Assembly: GCF_016756495.1 (NCBI RefSeq)
Contig: NZ_AP023243.1
Location: forward strand, 372,001-436,000
Direction of reading: 5' to 3'
Length of the DNA stretch: 64,000 bases
Origin: Mesorhizobium sp. 113-3-3
Lineage (GTDB): Bacteria > Pseudomonadota > Alphaproteobacteria > Rhizobiales > Rhizobiaceae
The notes under the pieces were generated by a model. The model was not told the origin of the DNA. It did no database searches and saw nothing but the letters and a program-made list of their open reading frames with translations. Positions 44,883 to 52,613 of this stretch are shown piece by piece (the first letter of the stretch is position 1; each line of letters begins with the position of its first letter). Made by a program: the position numbers and the translations under genes.

Positions 44883-45842
44883 ATGTCCTCACCCATCCTG
44901 AAGCTAATTGCCCAGCGCATCGCGCTGGGCATCCTCCTTTTGCTGGCCATTTCGGTCCTGATCTTCGCCGGCACGCAAATCCTGCCCGGCGACGTCGCGC
45001 AAGCCATTCTGGGACAATCGGCGACGCCGGAGTCGCTCGCCAATCTGCGCGAGCAACTCGGGCTGAACGACCCGGCTTATGTCAGATATTTCCACTGGCT
45101 GGGCGGCGTGCTGACCGGCGACCTCGGCACGGCCATGTCGAGCGGCCAGGACATCGCCACCTCGATCAAGGGCCGGCTGTGGAACACGCTGTTCCTCGCC
45201 TTCTGGGCGGCGGTCGTGGCCGTGCCGCTGGCGATCATCCTCGGCCTGATTGCGGTGCGCTATCGCAACGGCTGGGTCGACAAGCTGATCTCCGGGCTGG
45301 CGCTTGCCTCGACCTCCTTTCCGGAATTCTTCATCGGCTACCTCCTGGTCTATTTCTTCGCGGTGAAATGGCAGATATTCCCCGCCATCTCGACCGTCTA
45401 TGATGGCATGCCTTTGGGCGAGCGGATGCAGGCCATCGCGCTGCCGGCAACGGCGCTGACGCTGGTGGTGCTCGCCCACATGATGCGCATGACCCGCGCG
45501 GCAATCCTCAACGTCATGCAGTCGGCCTATGTCGAGACGGCGGAGCTCAAAGGGCTTTCGGCCTTCGCGGTCATCCGCAAGCACGCCTTCCCGAACGCCA
45601 TCGCGCCGATCATCAACGTCGTCATGCTCAACCTCGCCTATCTCATCGTCGGCGTCGTCGTGGTCGAGGTGATCTTCGTCTATCCCGGCATGGGACAGTA
45701 TCTGGTCGATCACGTCACCAAGCGCGACGTGCCGGTGGTGCAGGCGGTCGGCCTGATCTTCGCCGCCGTCTACATCAGCCTGAACATCATCGCGGACATT
45801 GCGGCGATCGTCGCCAATCCGCGTCTCAGACATCCAAAGTGA
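44883..45842 (+). CDS. Peptide-type ABC transporter permease (DppB-like)
   Basis: A 319-residue permease of the binding-protein-dependent transport family with about six helices. The EAA-type cytoplasmic loop is ETAELKGLSAFAVIRKHAFP and the N-terminus has FAGTQILPGDVAQAILGQSA, typical of DppB. It follows the first binding protein closely and precedes its partner permease by 10 bases. Confidence 0.9.
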   Translation: MSSPILKLIAQRIALGILLLLAISVLIFAGTQILPGDVAQAILGQSATPESLANLREQLGLNDPAYVRYFHWLGGVLTGDLGTAMSSGQDIATSIKGRLWNTLFLAFWAAVVAVPLAIILGLIAVRYRNGWVDKLISGLALASTSFPEFFIGYLLVYFFAVKWQIFPAISTVYDGMPLGERMQAIALPATALTLVVLAHMMRMTRAAILNVMQSAYVETAELKGLSAFAVIRKHAFPNAIAPIINVVMLNLAYLIVGVVVVEVIFVYPGMGQYLVDHVTKRDVPVVQAVGLIFAAVYISLNIIADIAAIVANPRLRHPK

Positions 45843-45852
45843 GGGGGCGGGC

Positions 45853-46677
45853 ATGCTCGATATAAAACGCATCCCCATCCCCGCGCTGATCGGACTGGTG
45901 CTGACGGCGCTGTTCGTGCTGGCGGCGATCTTGGCACCGTGGATCTCGCCGCACGACAATGCCGAGATCGTCGGCGACGTCTGGGAACCGATGTCGGCGG
46001 CGCATTGGCTGGGCACCGACAATCTCGGCCGCGATCTCTTGTCTCGCATGATCTACGGCGCGCGCATTACCTTGTTCATCGCCGTGCTGGCCACGGCGCT
46101 GTCCTTCTCGCTCGGCGCCATACTTGGTTTCTCGGCGGCGGTGTTCGGCGGCTGGTTCGACACCATCCTGTCGCGCCTTGTCGATCTCCTGATGTCGATC
46201 CCGACACTGATCATGGGCCTGGTCGTGCTTTCCGTGCTGCCGACAAACCTGGTGACGCTGATCCTGGTCATGGGCATTCTCGACTCGACCCGTGTCTATC
46301 GCCTGTCACGTGCGGTCGCCGTCGACATCAACGTCATGGATTACGTCGAGGCCGCCAAGCTGCGCGGCGAAGGCAGCGCCTGGATCATCTTCCGCGAGAT
46401 CCTGCCCAATGCGCTGTCGCCGCTGGTTTCGGAACTCGGCCTGCGCTTCATCTATGCGGTGCTGTTCCTGTCGACGCTGTCCTTCCTCGGCCTTGGCGTG
46501 CAGCCACCGGACGCCGACTGGGGCGGCATGGTCAAGGAGAACAAGGACGGCATCGTCTTCGGCATCGCCGCGGCACTCATTCCTGCGGCAGCGATCGCGG
46601 CGCTCGCCATCTCGGTCAACCTTGTCGCCGACTGGATCCTCAACCGCACGACAAGCCTGAAGGGAGGACGCGGGTGA
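45853..46677 (+). CDS. Peptide-type ABC transporter permease (DppC-like)
   Basis: A 274-residue DppC-type permease (WLGTDNLGRDLLSRMIYGAR, EAAKLRGEGSAWIIFREILP, FLGLGVQPPDADWGGM). The frame is open to 45799 inside the previous gene; ATG 45853 with GAGGGGG upstream is the likely start. The stop overlaps the ATPase start by one base. Confidence 0.9.
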   Translation: MLDIKRIPIPALIGLVLTALFVLAAILAPWISPHDNAEIVGDVWEPMSAAHWLGTDNLGRDLLSRMIYGARITLFIAVLATALSFSLGAILGFSAAVFGGWFDTILSRLVDLLMSIPTLIMGLVVLSVLPTNLVTLILVMGILDSTRVYRLSRAVAVDINVMDYVEAAKLRGEGSAWIIFREILPNALSPLVSELGLRFIYAVLFLSTLSFLGLGVQPPDADWGGMVKENKDGIVFGIAAALIPAAAIAALAISVNLVADWILNRTTSLKGGRG

Positions 46678-48332
46678 TGGCCGACAGCAAAGCGAAGCCC
46701 GGCGTGCTGCTCGATATCCGAAATCTGCGCATCGAGGCCACGGTCTACCCGCCCGGCGAGGCGCCGAAGAACATCGTGTTGGTGCACGATGTCTCGCTGA
46801 CGCTGGAAAAAGGCAAGGTGCTTGGGCTGATCGGCGAATCCGGTGCCGGCAAGTCGACCATCGGCCTGTCCTCGATGGGCTATGGCCGCGGCGGCGTGCG
46901 CATCACCGGCGGTGAGGTGATCCTCAACGGCCGCGACATCCTGAAGGGCGGCAAGGAAGGTTTCCGCAAGCTGCGCGGCCGCGAGGTCTGCTACGTCGCG
47001 CAATCGGCGGCGGCTGCCTTCAACCCGGCGCACCGGCTGATGGACCAGGTGGTGGAAGCCACGCTGCTGCATGGCACAGCGACACGCGCCGAAGCCGAAA
47101 AGCGCGCCGTCGCGCTGTTCAAGAAACTCAGCCTGCCGAACCCGGAAACCATCGGCGAACGCTTTCCGCACCAGGTTTCTGGCGGCCAGTTGCAGCGCGT
47201 GATGACGGCGATGGCGCTGTGCTCGGAGCCGGACCTGATCGTCTTCGACGAGCCGACGACGGCGCTCGACGTGACGACGCAGATCGACGTTCTGGCGGCG
47301 ATCAAGGACGCCATCCGAGACACCCATGTAGCGGCGCTCTACATCACCCACGACCTTGCCGTCGTCGCCCAGGTCTCGGACGAGATCATGGTGCTCCGCC
47401 ACGGCCGTCTGGTCGAATGGGGCGGCACGAGGCAGATCATCAAGGAGCCGCGCCAGGAATACACCAACGCGCTGGTATCGGTGCATGAGATCGAGCACTC
47501 CGAGCAGAAGCCCGGCGTCACGCCGTTCCTGTCGGTGAAGAATGTCACCGCCGCCTATGGCGGCGGCCAGGTCAAGGTGCTGAAGAACGTCTCGGTCGAC
47601 ATCTACCCCGGCCAGACGCTGGCCGTGGTGGGCGAATCCGGCTCCGGCAAGTCGACGCTGGCGCGCGCCATCACCGGCCTTTTGCCGCCCGAGCAAGGCA
47701 CCGTCACCTTCGATGGGCGCCCGCTTGCCAACCGGCTTGCCGACCGGCCAAAGGAGGATCTGCGCCAGTTGCAGATGATCTACCAGATGGCCGACGTGGC
47801 GATGAACCCGCGCCAGACCGTCGGCACCATCATCGGCCGGCCGCTGGAATTCTATTTCGGCATGCGCGGCAGGGAGCGTGACAAGCGCGTCGCCGAACTG
47901 CTCGACGAGATCGAAATGGGCAAAGGCTTTGTCGACCGCTATCCGGCCGAGCTTTCAGGCGGCCAGAAGCAGCGCGTCTGCATTGCCCGCTCGCTCGCCG
48001 CCAAGCCGAAGCTGATCATCTGCGATGAGGTGACCTCGGCGCTCGACCCGCTGGTGGCCAACGGCATCCTCAAGCTGCTGCTGCATCTGCAGGAGCATGA
48101 AAAGGTCGCCTATCTCTTCATCACCCACGACCTGGCGACGGTGAAGTCGATCGCCGATTCGATCGCGGTGATGTATCGCGGCGAAGTGGTCCGCTACGGC
48201 TCGAAGAGCAAGGTTCTGACACCGCCCTTCGACGCCTATACCGACCTTCTCCTGTCGTCGGTTCCGGAGATGGAAATCGGCTGGCTGGAAAAGGCGATCA
48301 AGGGGCGGCGCATGGCCAGCGCGGGGAACTAG
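46677..48332 (+). CDS. Fused double ATPase of the peptide-type ABC importer (DppD-DppF-like)
   Basis: A 551-residue protein with two complete nucleotide-binding domains. Walker A motifs are GESGAGKS (53-60) and GESGSGKS (319-326). The signature regions are VSGGQLQRV and LSGGQKQRV; Walker B regions are LIVFDEPTTALD and LIICDEVTSALD. The unfused norm is two proteins of ~330 residues. GTG at 46674 is an alternative start. It energises transport for both binding proteins. Confidence 0.92.
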   Translation: MADSKAKPGVLLDIRNLRIEATVYPPGEAPKNIVLVHDVSLTLEKGKVLGLIGESGAGKSTIGLSSMGYGRGGVRITGGEVILNGRDILKGGKEGFRKLRGREVCYVAQSAAAAFNPAHRLMDQVVEATLLHGTATRAEAEKRAVALFKKLSLPNPETIGERFPHQVSGGQLQRVMTAMALCSEPDLIVFDEPTTALDVTTQIDVLAAIKDAIRDTHVAALYITHDLAVVAQVSDEIMVLRHGRLVEWGGTRQIIKEPRQEYTNALVSVHEIEHSEQKPGVTPFLSVKNVTAAYGGGQVKVLKNVSVDIYPGQTLAVVGESGSGKSTLARAITGLLPPEQGTVTFDGRPLANRLADRPKEDLRQLQMIYQMADVAMNPRQTVGTIIGRPLEFYFGMRGRERDKRVAELLDEIEMGKGFVDRYPAELSGGQKQRVCIARSLAAKPKLIICDEVTSALDPLVANGILKLLLHLQEHEKVAYLFITHDLATVKSIADSIAVMYRGEVVRYGSKSKVLTPPFDAYTDLLLSSVPEMEIGWLEKAIKGRRMASAGN

Positions 48333-48384
48333 CGATCCGCTGGTCGGGGCTGTCGTCATCCAGATGCAACACGAAAGCGCCACA

Positions 48385-48410
48385 CGTCCTTGCGGACGGG
48401 CGCTGCCCGT
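48385..48410 (+). promoter_or_regulatory. Overlapping hairpins between ATPase and second binding-protein gene
   Basis: CGTCC-TTGC-GGACG and ACGGGC-GCT-GCCCGT overlap and are therefore mutually exclusive. They lie in the 105-base gap, before TTGTTTTC. They may be an attenuator or processing site setting the level of the second binding protein. Confidence 0.4.
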
Positions 48411-48437
48411 GACGTTGTTTTCAACAAGGGGTAGGAC

Positions 48438-50027
48438 ATGAAGACGGAACTCGACCATCTCGCTGAGCTCGCCGGCCAAGGCCGGATATCGCGCCGCGAC
48501 TTCCTTGGCCGCACGGCGGCGCTGGGTGTGTCGGCAGCGCTGGCAACGACGCTGGCCGGGAAAGCCTTCGCACAGACGCCGGTCAAGGGCGGCATCCTCA
48601 AGGCCGGCCTGCAGGGCGGCGAGTCGACCAACAGCCTCGACCCCGCGCTGAACCTCAGCCAGGTCACCTTCAGCTTCGGCAAGCAGTGGGGCGAATATCT
48701 CGTTCGGCTGATGCCCGACAACAGCCTGACCAATATGATCGCGCAGGAGATCGGCGCCTCCAAGGATGCCAAGACCTGGACGATCAAGGTGCGCGACGGG
48801 ATCGAATTCCACAATGGCAAGACCGTTGCCGCCGAAGACATCGCCGCCACCATCGAGCGCCATGCCGACGAAAAGTCCAAATCCGGCGCGCTCGGCATCC
48901 TCAAGAACATCAAGGGCGTCAAGGCAAGCGGCAAGGAAGTCATCGTCACGCTCGGCGATGCCGACGCCGACTTCCCCTATCTGATGGCCGACTATCACCT
49001 CGTCATCCAGCCCAATGGCGGCAAGGACAACCCCAATGCCGGCATCAGCGCCGGTCCCTACAAGGTCACCGTCAACCAGCCGGGCGTGCGCCATGGCGGC
49101 GAGCGCTTCGCCAATTACTGGCAGGGCGACAAAATGGGCCATGCCGACCAGATCGAGATCGTCGTCATCAATGACGCCACCGCGCGGCTGGCCGCGCTGC
49201 AGGGCGGCCAGGTGCACATGATCAACCGCGTCGAGCCCAAGGTCGTCGACCTGGTCAAGCGCATCCCGGGCGTCAGCATCGAGAACGTGTCGGGCAAGGG
49301 CTATTACCCGTTCAACATGTTCTGCGACACCGCGCCCTTCGACAACAACGACCTGCGCATGGCGCTGAAACTCGCCATGGACCGCGAGGAGATGCTGACG
49401 AAGATCCTGCGCGGCTATGGCTCGGTCGGCAACGACTTCCCTATCAACGAAGCCTACCCGCTGTTTTCGGCCGACATCGAACAGCGCAAGTTCGACCCGG
49501 AGAAGGCGGCCGCTCTCTACAAGAAGTCGGGCCACAGCGGCCCGATCCTGCTGCGCACTTCCGACGTCGCCTTCCCCGGCGCCGTCGACGCCGCCCAGCT
49601 CTATCAGCAGTCCTGCGCCAAGGCCGGCATCAAGATCGAGATCAAGCGCGAGCCCGGCGACGGCTACTGGTCGGAAGTCTGGAACAAGCAGCCCTTCTCG
49701 CTCTCCTACTGGGGCGGTCGCGCGACGCAGGACCAGATGTATTCCACCGGCTACGTCTCGACCGCCGACTGGAACGACACGCGCTTCAAGCGGCCGGAGT
49801 TCGACAAGATGCTGCTTGCTGCGCGCGGCGAGCTCGACCAGGCCAAGCGCAAGGCGATCTACCACGACATGGCGGTGCTGATGCGCGACGAAGGCGGCCT
49901 GATCGTGCCGTTCTTCAACCAGTTCATCGATGCCGCCGCCACCAACAAGATCAGCGGCTTTGCCAAGAGCCCTATCGGCGAGATGATGGATGGCTACGCG
50001 CTGGCCGAGTGCTGGCTCAACGCTTAG
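48438..50027 (+). CDS. Peptide-type ABC transporter substrate-binding protein 2, Tat-exported
   Basis: A 529-residue paralogue of the protein at 43280, again with a twin-arginine signal (ISRRDFLGRTAALGVSAALA). The two share long identical blocks such as QIEIVVINDATAR and KREPGDGYW, but differ around residues 100-110 and at the C-terminus. Two receptors for one permease/ATPase set would widen the substrate range. It has its own ribosome site (GGGGTAGGAC). Confidence 0.9.
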   Translation: MKTELDHLAELAGQGRISRRDFLGRTAALGVSAALATTLAGKAFAQTPVKGGILKAGLQGGESTNSLDPALNLSQVTFSFGKQWGEYLVRLMPDNSLTNMIAQEIGASKDAKTWTIKVRDGIEFHNGKTVAAEDIAATIERHADEKSKSGALGILKNIKGVKASGKEVIVTLGDADADFPYLMADYHLVIQPNGGKDNPNAGISAGPYKVTVNQPGVRHGGERFANYWQGDKMGHADQIEIVVINDATARLAALQGGQVHMINRVEPKVVDLVKRIPGVSIENVSGKGYYPFNMFCDTAPFDNNDLRMALKLAMDREEMLTKILRGYGSVGNDFPINEAYPLFSADIEQRKFDPEKAAALYKKSGHSGPILLRTSDVAFPGAVDAAQLYQQSCAKAGIKIEIKREPGDGYWSEVWNKQPFSLSYWGGRATQDQMYSTGYVSTADWNDTRFKRPEFDKMLLAARGELDQAKRKAIYHDMAVLMRDEGGLIVPFFNQFIDAAATNKISGFAKSPIGEMMDGYALAECWLNA

Positions 50028-50076
50028 CCGGATCCTGCCTGCCTGATACGCGTGCCCCGTCTGATTTACATGTAAG

Positions 50077-50108
50077 AACGCCGTGTGCCCGAAACGGCAC
50101 CCGGCGTT
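50077..50108 (+). terminator. Stable hairpin before the phosphodiesterase gene
   Basis: AACGCCG/CGGCGTT and GTGCC/GGCAC form a 12-bp stem with one internal mismatch and a CGAAAC loop, followed by CCCGTTT. It is a possible terminator or attenuator between the binding-protein and phosphodiesterase genes. Confidence 0.45.
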
Positions 50109-50142
50109 CCCGTTTCAACTGCCAGACCTTATGGAGCAGCCC

Positions 50143-50982
50143 ATGGCGCTCAAATCCAAGCTTCTGCTGATCATCCTCGACGGCGTTCCCTATCGCAACT
50201 GGCGCCGGCTGATGGGCAATCTCGAAGGCTGGGTGCAGTCGGGGGAGGCGCGGGTCTGGAAAATGCGCTCGGTGCTGCCGTCGACCTCGGCCTGCTGCTA
50301 TGCCTCGATCCACACCGGCGTGTCACCGCAGGTGCATGGCATCCTTTCCAACGAGAATCGGTTCCGCGTCACGCAGCCCGACATCTTCTCCGAAGTCAGC
50401 AAGGCCGGCGGCAAGACCGGCGCCGTGACCCACTCCTACTGGTCGGAATTCTTCCGCTCTTACCCGTTCGATCTGGTCGAGGACATGGAGTATGACGAGC
50501 CCGGCGGGCCGATCACGCATGGCCGCTTCCACACCATGACGGGCTACAACGCGCGCAACCAGATGACGCCGAGCGACGTCGACCTGTTCGCGACGCTGAC
50601 CATGCTGACGAAGCGCCACCGCATCGACTACGGCATTCTGCACACCTGCACGCTGGATTCGATGGGCCACCGCTTCGGCCACGACTGCCACGAGATGGAC
50701 CATGCCGTCTACGCGATGGACGGCATGCTGGCAGCCTTCCTGCCGGGCTGGATCGAAGCCGGCTACGAGGTCATGGTCACCGCCGACCACGGCCAGACCG
50801 ATCGCGGCCACCATGGCGGCCACGACGACGAGATGCAGGATTTCGCGCTGTATTATTTCGGCCCCGCGAAAGGGCCCGAAGCCGACACGCTGCTCGACCA
50901 ACTGCAGCTGGCGCCGACGGTGCTGAGCCGGCTCGGCGTGCCGGTGCCGGCGACGATGAAGGCGAAGTCTTTCTTGGGGTGA
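50143..50982 (+). CDS. Alkaline phosphatase-superfamily phosphodiesterase/nucleotide pyrophosphatase-like
   Basis: A 279-residue protein. The metal site is visible: LLIILDGVPYRNW (Asp), the threonine/serine nucleophile region SVLPSTSACCYASIHTGVSP, then DSMGHRFGHDCHEMDH and VTADHGQTDRGHHGGHDDEM. It lacks a signal peptide. It should hydrolyse a phosphate mono- or diester with two metal ions. ATG 50143 has GGAG seven bases upstream. It is the last gene of the ABC importer region and may act on its cargo. Confidence 0.82.
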   Translation: MALKSKLLLIILDGVPYRNWRRLMGNLEGWVQSGEARVWKMRSVLPSTSACCYASIHTGVSPQVHGILSNENRFRVTQPDIFSEVSKAGGKTGAVTHSYWSEFFRSYPFDLVEDMEYDEPGGPITHGRFHTMTGYNARNQMTPSDVDLFATLTMLTKRHRIDYGILHTCTLDSMGHRFGHDCHEMDHAVYAMDGMLAAFLPGWIEAGYEVMVTADHGQTDRGHHGGHDDEMQDFALYYFGPAKGPEADTLLDQLQLAPTVLSRLGVPVPATMKAKSFLG

Positions 50983-51069
50983 GATGCGGTTCGCGCAGCG
51001 AACGAAAAGCCAATTGCTTGGCTTTTTGAGCTTCGAACGGTGAAGACCCGGTCCGCCTTCGGGCGGATC

Positions 51070-51091
51070 AAAAGGTCCAGTGGACCTTTTT
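51070..51091 (+). terminator. Terminator-like hairpin after the phosphodiesterase gene
   Basis: AAAAGGTCCA and TGGACCTTTT form a perfect stem around a single G (in practice a 3-base loop AGT), followed by T. It lies about 90 bases after the stop. Confidence 0.6.
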
Positions 51092-51159
51092 AAGGGGCTG
51101 AACGCCCGAAGGGCTGGGAGCCTGCGAAGGGCCGGGTGAACGCGACGCCGGCGCCGCCC

Positions 51160-51266
51160 CTCATCCGCCTGCCGGCGTTCGTCGGACGAAAAGCCAAGCA
51201 GTTGGCTTTTCGTCCGCCGCGCGGACCACTCCTCAACTCCCCGTATAGTGACGGGGAGAAGGGAGA
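51160..51266. repeat. Palindromic mosaic repeat before the ECF sigma gene
   Basis: The stretch starts with CCCCTCATCCGCCTGCCGGC, an inverted copy of the tail of the 23228 element. It then has a perfect 14-bp hairpin GGACGAAAAGCCAA/TTGGCTTTTCGTCC and ends with the CTCCCCGTATAGTGACGGGG hairpin. The rest of the 50983-51321 gap holds a second AAAAGCCAA/TTGGCTTTT hairpin at 51004-51025 and no gene. Confidence 0.8.
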
Positions 51267-51321
51267 TACTCTGGCAACGCTTCCTTTCTTCGGTTAGCCT
51301 CCGCAAATTCCTTGGCGGAGG

Positions 51322-51948
51322 ATGAACCTTTTTGGACCGATCAGCGACAGAACGGACAGGAGCCAGGCGGCTCGACCGGCCATGACGGCAGCGACGGAGA
51401 CCGATCGCGCGCTTGTCGACCGGGTCGCGAAGGGCGACCGTGCCGCCGTGCGGCTCCTGTTCATGCGTCACCACGCGCGGGTCTACCGCTTCGTGGCGCG
51501 CCAGACGGGATCGGAAATGATGGCTGACGATATCGCGAACGAGGTGTTCCTCGAACTGTGGCGCCAGGCGCCGGGCTTCGAGGGGCGCTCCGAAGTCTCG
51601 ACATGGCTGCTCGGCATCGCCCGGTTCAAGGCACTGTCGCTGCTGCGCAAGAAGAAGGAAGACTGGATCGACGACGAGGCGGCGGCCGCGGTACCCGATG
51701 GCGCCGACACGCCAGAGGTCGTCACCATGAAAGAGGACAAGGCCGCCGCCTTGCGCCGCTTCATCGACGCCTTGCCGGAAGAACACCGCACGGTGATCGA
51801 CCTTGCCTATTATCACGGACAGTCTGTGACAGAGATCGGCGAGGTGCTTGGCATTCCGGTCGCGACCGTCAAGACCCGGATGTTCTACGCCCGCAAGAAA
51901 CTCGGCGAGGCCCTCAAGGCCGCCGGTTACGACAGGGGGTGGCCATGA
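51322..51948 (+). CDS. ECF-type RNA polymerase sigma factor
   Basis: A 208-residue sigma factor. Region 2 is GDRAAVRLLFMRHHARVYRF through DDIANEVFLELWRQAPGFEG and STWLLGIARFKALSLLRKKK. Region 4 is LPEEHRTVIDLAYYHGQSVT with EIGEVLGIPVATVKTRMFYA. GGAGG lies directly before the ATG at 51322, and ATG 51382 is an alternative start. The stop overlaps the anti-sigma start (ATGA), the usual coupling. I could not find a matching promoter motif upstream with confidence. Confidence 0.9.
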   Translation: MNLFGPISDRTDRSQAARPAMTAATETDRALVDRVAKGDRAAVRLLFMRHHARVYRFVARQTGSEMMADDIANEVFLELWRQAPGFEGRSEVSTWLLGIARFKALSLLRKKKEDWIDDEAAAAVPDGADTPEVVTMKEDKAAALRRFIDALPEEHRTVIDLAYYHGQSVTEIGEVLGIPVATVKTRMFYARKKLGEALKAAGYDRGWP

Positions 51949-52613
51949 GCGCCGCTGAAAAGATGTCGCGCCGCGACGAAATGGAAACGCTGCTGCCGTT
52001 CTACCTGAACGGCTCGCTGGAAGGCTCCGACCTCGAAGCGGTCGAGGAATGGCTGGCGACAGATCCGGCGGCGCTCGCCGCCCTTGGCGAGGCCGAGGCC
52101 GAATTCTCCGGCACATCGGCCGCCAATGAAGCCATCCGCCCGCCCGCCGATGCGCTCAGCCGCTTCGCCAGGGCGCTCGATGCCGAGGCCGGCCCCGCAC
52201 GCAAGCCTGCCGGCTCGTCCTGGCTGGCGCAGGCCTGGGGCCGCTTCATGGCGGTGCCGGTCGGCGTCGCCTGGGCGGCGGCCGCTGTCCTGCTGGCGCT
52301 GATTGCGGTGCAGTCGCTGGTGCAGCCTGGCGGCAAGGGCAAGGATTTCGAAATTGCCGGCGCTGAAGACGATCTGGCGAAAATGCCGTTCGCCCTGGTC
52401 AAGTTCAAGCCGGATGCGAAGATGTCGGACATTTCGGCATTCCTCGGCAACAACGGGATGAAGGTCATTGGCGGACCGACGGCCGACGGCGTGTTCCGGC
52501 TCGGCATTCCCGCCGCCAATACCGCCGACTACGCCAAGCAGCTCAGCCTTATTGCCGCCCAGCCGTTCGCCGACACTGTGATCGAGGGAAGGAAACCGGT
52601 TGATGGCGGCTGA
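51945..52613 (+). CDS. Transmembrane anti-sigma factor with protease-prodomain-like C-terminus
   Basis: A 222-residue protein: a cytoplasmic helical part (MSRRDEMETLLPFYLNGSLE, then a conserved EEWLATDP), one membrane segment at about 103-125 (VPVGVAWAAAAVLLALIAVQ), and a periplasmic tail of about 95 residues. There is no HxxxCxxC zinc motif. The tail (ALVKFKPDAKMSDISAFLGN, ending in FRLGIP) resembles by eye the prodomain of the subtilase encoded next. The start overlaps the sigma gene and the end overlaps the protease gene by 11 bases. Confidence 0.8.
   Translation: MSAAEKMSRRDEMETLLPFYLNGSLEGSDLEAVEEWLATDPAALAALGEAEAEFSGTSAANEAIRPPADALSRFARALDAEAGPARKPAGSSWLAQAWGRFMAVPVGVAWAAAAVLLALIAVQSLVQPGGKGKDFEIAGAEDDLAKMPFALVKFKPDAKMSDISAFLGNNGMKVIGGPTADGVFRLGIPAANTADYAKQLSLIAAQPFADTVIEGRKPVDGG

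Noticed and set aside
51238..51321. EcfG-type promoter (GGAAC-N16/17-CGTT) for the ECF operon
   Set aside because: Only GGCAAC is present, without CGTT at the correct spacing.
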